From positions 134,471-198,470 of the forward strand of contig CAWJWP010000021.1 of the NCBI GenBank assembly GCA_963846495.1: a stretch of DNA of 64,000 bases, given 5' to 3'. The translations under genes and the position numbers were made by a program. Source of the stretch: DASYQD01 sp963846495. Its GTDB lineage: Bacteria > Acidobacteriota > Thermoanaerobaculia > Multivoradales > JAIOJS01. Below, in pieces: positions 60,350-64,000 of the stretch. Numbering within the stretch: position 1 is the stretch's first letter; every line of letters starts with the position of its first letter. Below the pieces are notes generated by a model. It searched no databases, was not told the origin of the DNA, and saw nothing but the letters and a program-made list of their open reading frames with translations.

Positions 60350-61461
60350 TTAGGTCTCGTTAAGATTTGGAGCGCTTCCGGCGGGCGGCGGCGCCCTTCG
60401 CGACGCCCGGCCGGCCTGATCAGGCCGGGCTTGGTTCGCCCGGGACCGCGACCGGTCGGCGGCGACCGAAAACGCCGGCATGATGTCGCGCGCGAACCGC
60501 CGCAACTGCTCTTTGCCGCCAAAAATCGTCAGCAGGAGGTATTCGGCCCAGCGCCCGCAGCGCTTCGAGCCTTCGGCAACCTCATCGGGCGTCCCATAGA
60601 GCGCGTTCTCCTCCGTGCCGCCGGCCTTGTCGGCATAGGCCAGCACGTGCGAGCCGCCTTTGCGGCCGGGCGAACGCGACACGTCGACCGTCCGCTGCGT
60701 GTATGGGCCTGCCGCGCGAGCGCGGCTTCGGCATCGGCGCTGATCCTTCGCGACATAGAGCTGGCGCGCGACCGCGACCTGCATGGGATCGAAAGCCGGC
60801 CGTGCGCCTCGCGCTCGGCGCGGTAGAGCGCGATGCGCTCGCCGATCGCCTCGGTCGAGGCGTACTGGTCGAGAATGAGGTTGAAGCCGCGCGCGGCCGC
60901 GCGGCGGATCGACGTTCGCTTGCCGGCGGCGACCCAGAACGGCGGATGCGGCTGCTGCGCGGGCGGCGGCTCGACCACGATGTCGTCGAACTGCCAGAAC
61001 CGGCCGCGATGGGAGAAGCGCTCGCGTGACGTCCACGACCGGGTGATGACCTCGATCGCTTCCTCGAAGCGCGGCGTCCGCCTCGTCCGCGGGATGCAGA
61101 AGCCCCTGAACTCGCTGTGCCGGTAGCCCTTGCCGACGCCGAAATCGAGCCGGCCGCCGGAGATGAGATCGAGGGTCGCGGCCTGTTCCGCCAGCAGCAC
61201 CGGATTGTGCCAGGGCAGCACCATCACGGCGGTGCCGACCCGCAGCGTCGTGGTGCGCATCGCGAGCACAGGTCGAGCAGCGTCAGCGTGGCGGAGACCT
61301 GGTTCCAGCCGGTGAAATGGTGCTCGACCAGGAAGCTGGAGCGATAGCCGAGCGCCTCGGCCTCGACGTTGAAGTCGAGGTAGTCGCGGAAGCCCTCGCC
61401 GGTCTCTCGGCCGGATGTCGCCGCTGTTGGCCTGGGTCGAAGCAAAAAGACCGAACTGCAT
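60350..61461 (-). CDS. LLM-class flavin-dependent oxidoreductase, several frameshifts
   Basis: Luciferase-like monooxygenase family protein, about 370 residues. ATG 61461 (MQFGLFASTQANSGD) begins 4 nt after the glcD stop. In other frames the sequence continues FRDYLDFNVEAEALGYRSSF, LVEHHFTGWNQVSATLTLL, then TTTLRVGTAVMVLPWHNPVL, LAEQAATLDLISGGRLDFGV, GKGYRHSEFRGFCIP, FEEAIEVITRSWT, FDDIVVEPPPAQQPHPPFWV and ALYGTPDEVAEGSKRCGRWA, ending GGKEQLRRFARDIMPAFS. All are standard for the TIM-barrel FMN family. At least four single-base shifts are present. The substrate is unknown. The tight spacing suggests co-transcription with glcD. Confidence 0.85.
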
Positions 61462-61465
61462 CGGC

Positions 61466-62965
61466 CTAGAACCTCGGAATATCCGGAAACGGCACCTTGC
61501 CGGCATGCACGTGCATGCGGCCGAGCTCCGCGCAGCGGTGCAGCGTCGGGAACACCTTGCCGGGGTTGAGCAGGCCCTTGTCGTCGAAGGCGCATTTGAG
61601 CCGCTGCTGCTGGTTGAGATCGACCTCCGAGAACATCGCCGGCATCAGGTCGCGCTTCTCGACGCCGACGCCGTGCTCGCCGGTGAGCACGCCGCCGACC
61701 TCGACGCAGAGCTTCAGGATGTCGGCGCCGAACTCCTCGGCGCGCTCGCAGCTCGCCCGGCTTGTTGGCGTCGTAGAGGATCAGCGGATGCAGGTTGCCG
61801 TCGCCGGCGTGGAACACGTTGGCGACGCGCAGGCCGTAGTGCTCCGACATCTCGCGCATGCGCTCGAGCACGTGCGGCAGCTGCGCGCGCGGGATGGTGC
61901 CGTCCATGCAGTAGTAGTCGGGCGAGATGCGCCCGACCGCCGGGAACGCGGCCTTGCGGCCGGCCCAGAACAGCAGCCGCTCCTCCTCGCTGTCGGAGAC
62001 CCGCAGCGTGGTCGCGCCGGCAGTCGCGCGGCGATCGCCTCGACGCGCTCGATCAGATGGTCGACCTCGGCCTGCGGGCCGTCGAGCTCGACGATCAGCA
62101 GCGCCTCGACGTCGAGCGGATAGCCGGCATGGCACGAAATCCTCGGCCGCGTGGATCGCGGGCTGGTCCATCATCTCCATGCCGCCCGGGATGATGCCCG
62201 CGGCGATGATCGCGGCCGACGCAGTCGCCGGCGTCCTCGACGGTCGGAAAGCCGATCAGCACCGCGCGCGCGGTCTCCGGCTTCTTGCAGGATGCGCACC
62301 GTCACCTCGGTGACGACGCCGAGCAGGCCTTCCGAGCCGGTGATGATGCCGAGCAGGTCGTAGCCGCCGGCGTCGAGGTGCTTGCCGCCGAGGCGCACGA
62401 CTCGCCGTCGATCAGGACCATCTCGACGCCGAGCACATTGTTGGTGGTCATGCCGTATTTCAGGCAGTGCACGCCGCCCGAGTTCTCGGCGACGTTGCCG
62501 CCGATGGTGCAGGCGATCTGCGAGGACGGATCGGGCGCGTAGTAGAAGCCCTCGTGCTCGACCGCGTGGGTGATGGCGAGATTGGTGACGCCGGGCTGGA
62601 CCACGGCGACGCGGTTGTCGTAGTCGATCTCGCGGATGCGGTTGAACTTGGCCATGCCGAGCAGGACGCCGTCGGCGAGCGGCAGCGCGCCGCCCGAGAG
62701 CGAGGTGCCGGCGCCGCGCGGCACCACCTTGATGCCGTTCGCGTGGCAATAGCGCAGCACGCGGCTCACCTGCTCGGTCGTCTCCGGCAGCACCACGACC
62801 ATGCGGAAGCTGGCGGTAGGCGGTGAGGCCGTCGCACTCGTAGGCCCGCATCTCGCGCTCGGTCGCGATCACGCCCTCGCCCGGCACGATGGCGCGCAGC
62901 GCCGCGACGATGCGGTCGCGCCGCGCGAGCACGGCCGGCATCGGGGGGCGGCATCGCGACGACAA
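61466..62965 (-). CDS. glcD: Glycolate oxidase catalytic subunit-like FAD-linked oxidase, heavily frameshifted
   Basis: About 497 residues. Readable blocks in order on the minus strand: RRDRIVAALRAIVPGEGVIA with YECDGLTAYRQ; VVLPETTEQVSRVLRYCHAN, GIKVVPRGAGTSLSGGALPL (FAD-binding), PDPSSQIACTIGGNVAENSG, GVHCLKYGMTTNNVLG; LDAGGYDLLGIITGSEGLLG; RKAAFPAVGRISPDYYCMDG, RVANVFHAGDGNLHPLILYD (histidine motif); MLTGEHGVGVEKRDLMPAMF; and the end LHRCAELGRMHVHAGKVPFP. Five or more single-base shifts occur, the densest in the window. It oxidises glycolate or D-lactate, with GlcE and GlcF as partners. It uses a TTG or similar start near 62965. It is divergent from the cytochrome gene. Confidence 0.87.
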
Positions 62966-63253
62966 GGTGGCTCCTCAGACCGGCGGTCCATGAGAGCGGG
63001 GCGGGCCTCGGATCAGATCGAGGGCACAGCCCGATAGGTTACGCCTCCTTTATATCGTCAGGCGGCCTGGAAGTCGCTGCCATGCATGCAAAAAAGCGAC
63101 GTGGCGCATCGAATCACGGAACAAATCGTCCGTCTGGGCCGTTGACACCGCGGACGCTTGAGCGCCATTCGAGACGGAGCGCCATTCGAATGCGTTGCCG
63201 GTTCCTGAATGGCGGGCGCGCCAGCGCGCGAGGAATGAAAAGGAGCGAGCGTG
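62966..63253. other. Intergenic region between glcD and the cytochrome c gene
   Basis: About 290 bases between divergent genes, so it should hold promoters in both directions. Just before the plus-strand gene is a good ribosome-binding site (AAAGGAG near 63238). A short direct repeat (gagcgccattcga) occurs at about 63160-63190. No gene or clear promoter boxes are visible. Confidence 0.35.
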
Positions 63254-63634
63254 ATGCGGACGTGGTTCATTGCCGTGGTCGCTTTTGACGTCGGCGGGAG
63301 CAGGGCCGGCCCAGGATTTGGCCGCCGGCGAGACGTCGTTCGGCAAATGCTCGCCCTGCCACGACATCGGGCGAACGCCACGGTCAGAGAACTCGGGCCG
63401 CCGCTGAACGGCCTCGACGGCCGCAAGGCCGGCACCTTCGAGGGCTATCAGTATTCCGAGGTCAACAAGAATTCCGGCATCGCCTGGAACGACGAGATAT
63501 TCGCGAACTATATCCGCAACCCGATGCCGGAGATGCCCGGCACCAACATGGCGTTCGTCGGCATCCGCGACGACAAGGAGATCGCCGGCCTGTGGGCCTA
63601 TCTCAAGCAATTCAAGGCGGACGGCAGCAAGTAG
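63254..63634 (+). CDS. Class I cytochrome c, frameshifted
   Basis: About 127 residues from ATG 63254, with AAAGGAG upstream. MRTWFIAVVAF begins a signal peptide. In the next frame the sequence reads AQDLAAGETSFGKCSPCHDI, with the haem-binding CSPCH, then shifts again to RELGPPLNGLDGRKAGTFEG, YQYSEVNKNSGIAWNDEIFA, NYIRNPMPEMPGTNMAFVGI (axial Met region, PGTNM) and IAGLWAYLKQF. This is a soluble cytochrome c2-like protein common in Bradyrhizobiaceae, acting as an electron carrier in the periplasm. Two single-base errors, near 63285 and 63375, break the frame. Confidence 0.85.
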   Translation: MRTWFIAVVAFDVGGSRAGPGFGRRRDVVRQMLALPRHRANATVRELGPPLNGLDGRKAGTFEGYQYSEVNKNSGIAWNDEIFANYIRNPMPEMPGTNMAFVGIRDDKEIAGLWAYLKQFKADGSK

Positions 63635-63636
63635 CC

Positions 63637-63716
63637 CTAGTGTGGCGGTTCAGAATTCCGCATCATTCTTAGCGGCTAAGTCCAACATGCGGACTTCTGA
63701 ACCAAAGCCACACTAA
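63637..63716. repeat. MITE-like imperfect palindrome 1
   Basis: ctagtgtggcggttcagaa...ccgcat (63637-63663) is matched by atgcgg-acttctgaaccaaagccacacta (63687-63715), with a few bulges. The ends are CTAGTGTGG / CCACACTAAG. Palindromes of this type are frequent between genes in Bradyrhizobium-like genomes. It directly follows the cytochrome stop. Confidence 0.65.
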
Positions 63717-63728
63717 GTCCAATAAGTG

Positions 63729-63803
63729 CTAGTGTTCTTCGATTCCGAAGTTCGCAAACGAGGGCGCCGCGGAATGATGCGAACTTCGGAATTGGAACAC
63801 TAG
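63729..63803. repeat. MITE-like imperfect palindrome 2
   Basis: ctagtgttcttcgattccga...ttcgca (63729-63756) is matched by tgcgaacttcggaattggaa...cactag (63778-63803). The ends are perfect CTAGTGTTC / GAACACTAG. It shares the CTAGTGT tip with palindrome 1 but has a different stem, so the two are relatives rather than copies. Confidence 0.65.
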
Positions 63804-63839
63804 CCGCGCAAGGCGGCGCCGCAACGTGGAGTTCGCGCC

Positions 63840-64000
63840 ATGATCAAGGATCTGGTCGTTAATCTCGTCGGCCGCGCCCCGCAGGATTTCGCCGCCGACT
63901 ACGCGGTCTCCGTCGCCAAGACATTCGGGGGCGCACGTCACCGGCATTGCCTTCCTGTACGATCCGGTCATTCCCGATGCCGGCTTTGGCGGAATTCCAG
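63840..64000 (+). CDS. Universal stress protein (UspA family), N-terminal part
   Basis: ATG 63840 begins MIKDLVVNLVGRAPQDFAAD, then YAVSVAKTFG, and after removal of one extra G near 63931 AHVTGIAFLYDPVIPDAGFG. This is the start of the long (tandem-domain) universal stress proteins of Bradyrhizobium-like bacteria. The gene runs off the window. The ATP-binding motif lies beyond the end, so activity cannot be judged. Confidence 0.75.
   Translation, partial: MIKDLVVNLVGRAPQDFAADYAVSVAKTFGGARHRHCLPVRSGHSRCRLWRNS

Overview
The window is GC-rich DNA from what looks like an uncultured soil or sediment bacterium. Positions 1 to about 57,811 read like an Acidobacteriota (Thermoanaerobaculia-type) genome. 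Supporting signs are a full-length Lhr helicase, a fused cobalamin mutase (IcmF), an ECF sigma factor overlapping a TPR-tailed Ser/Thr kinase, a winged-helix protein fused to a TolB-like propeller, FG-GAP and Asp-box secreted proteins, a bactofilin, and the order valS-birA-coaX-comEC-miaA-hfq. The taxonomic call is inference from gene content, not from a marker gene. From about 57,811 to the end the genes look Bradyrhizobium/Rhodopseudomonas-like: glcE, a methyl-accepting chemotaxis protein, an LLM flavin oxidoreductase, glcD, a cytochrome c and UspA, with alphaproteobacterial palindromic repeats. The switch happens inside hfq on the left and inside glcE on the right, so the window is most likely a chimeric assembly.

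Layout. 1-2.2 kb: an old-yellow-enzyme oxidoreductase and an inositol-monophosphatase-family gene. 2.2-7.9 kb: a lower-GC accessory island with an orphan C-terminal secreted-protein module, a lectin/beta-helix/FG-GAP exoprotein, a lipoprotein trypsin-like protease, an IS3 relic and a cupin pseudogene. 8-12.7 kb: a winged-helix/PD40 membrane regulator and a PAS-GGDEF-EAL protein. 12.9-16.3 kb: a minus-strand acyl-CoA/ketone cluster (SDR, RidA, enoyl-CoA hydratase, acyl-CoA dehydrogenase). 16.4-21.6 kb: a GT-C-like membrane protein, an Asp-box propeller, a creatininase-family protein and a Spy/LTXXQ-like protein. 21.6-28.4 kb: Lhr, divergent from a signal-peptide-less solute-binding-like protein and a receiver protein. 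28.4-36.5 kb: cNMP-PilZ protein, TMTC-like TPR protein, ClpX-like ATPase, lytic transglycosylase, SpoIIE phosphatase, rubrerythrin-like protein, bactofilin. 36.6-44.4 kb: a membrane protein, IcmF and an FG-GAP protein. 44.4-57.7 kb: ECF sigma/kinase pair, DinB, receiver protein, then valS-birA-coaX-hyp-comEC-miaA-hfq.

Signalling and cell-envelope functions dominate: c-di-GMP and cyclic-nucleotide sensing, a sigma/kinase cascade, a PP2C phosphatase, receivers, and large secreted repeat proteins. The acyl-CoA cluster and IcmF suggest branched-chain or short-chain acyl-CoA catabolism.

Data quality matters for every annotation here. At least fifteen clearly recognisable genes carry one or more single-base frameshifts that preserve the family sequence on both sides. 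This is typical of an uncorrected error-prone assembly, so most broken genes are reported as CDS with frameshifts rather than as pseudogenes. The exceptions are the cupin/IS3 relic, which has mixed lesions, and the genes cut at the 57.8-kb junction.
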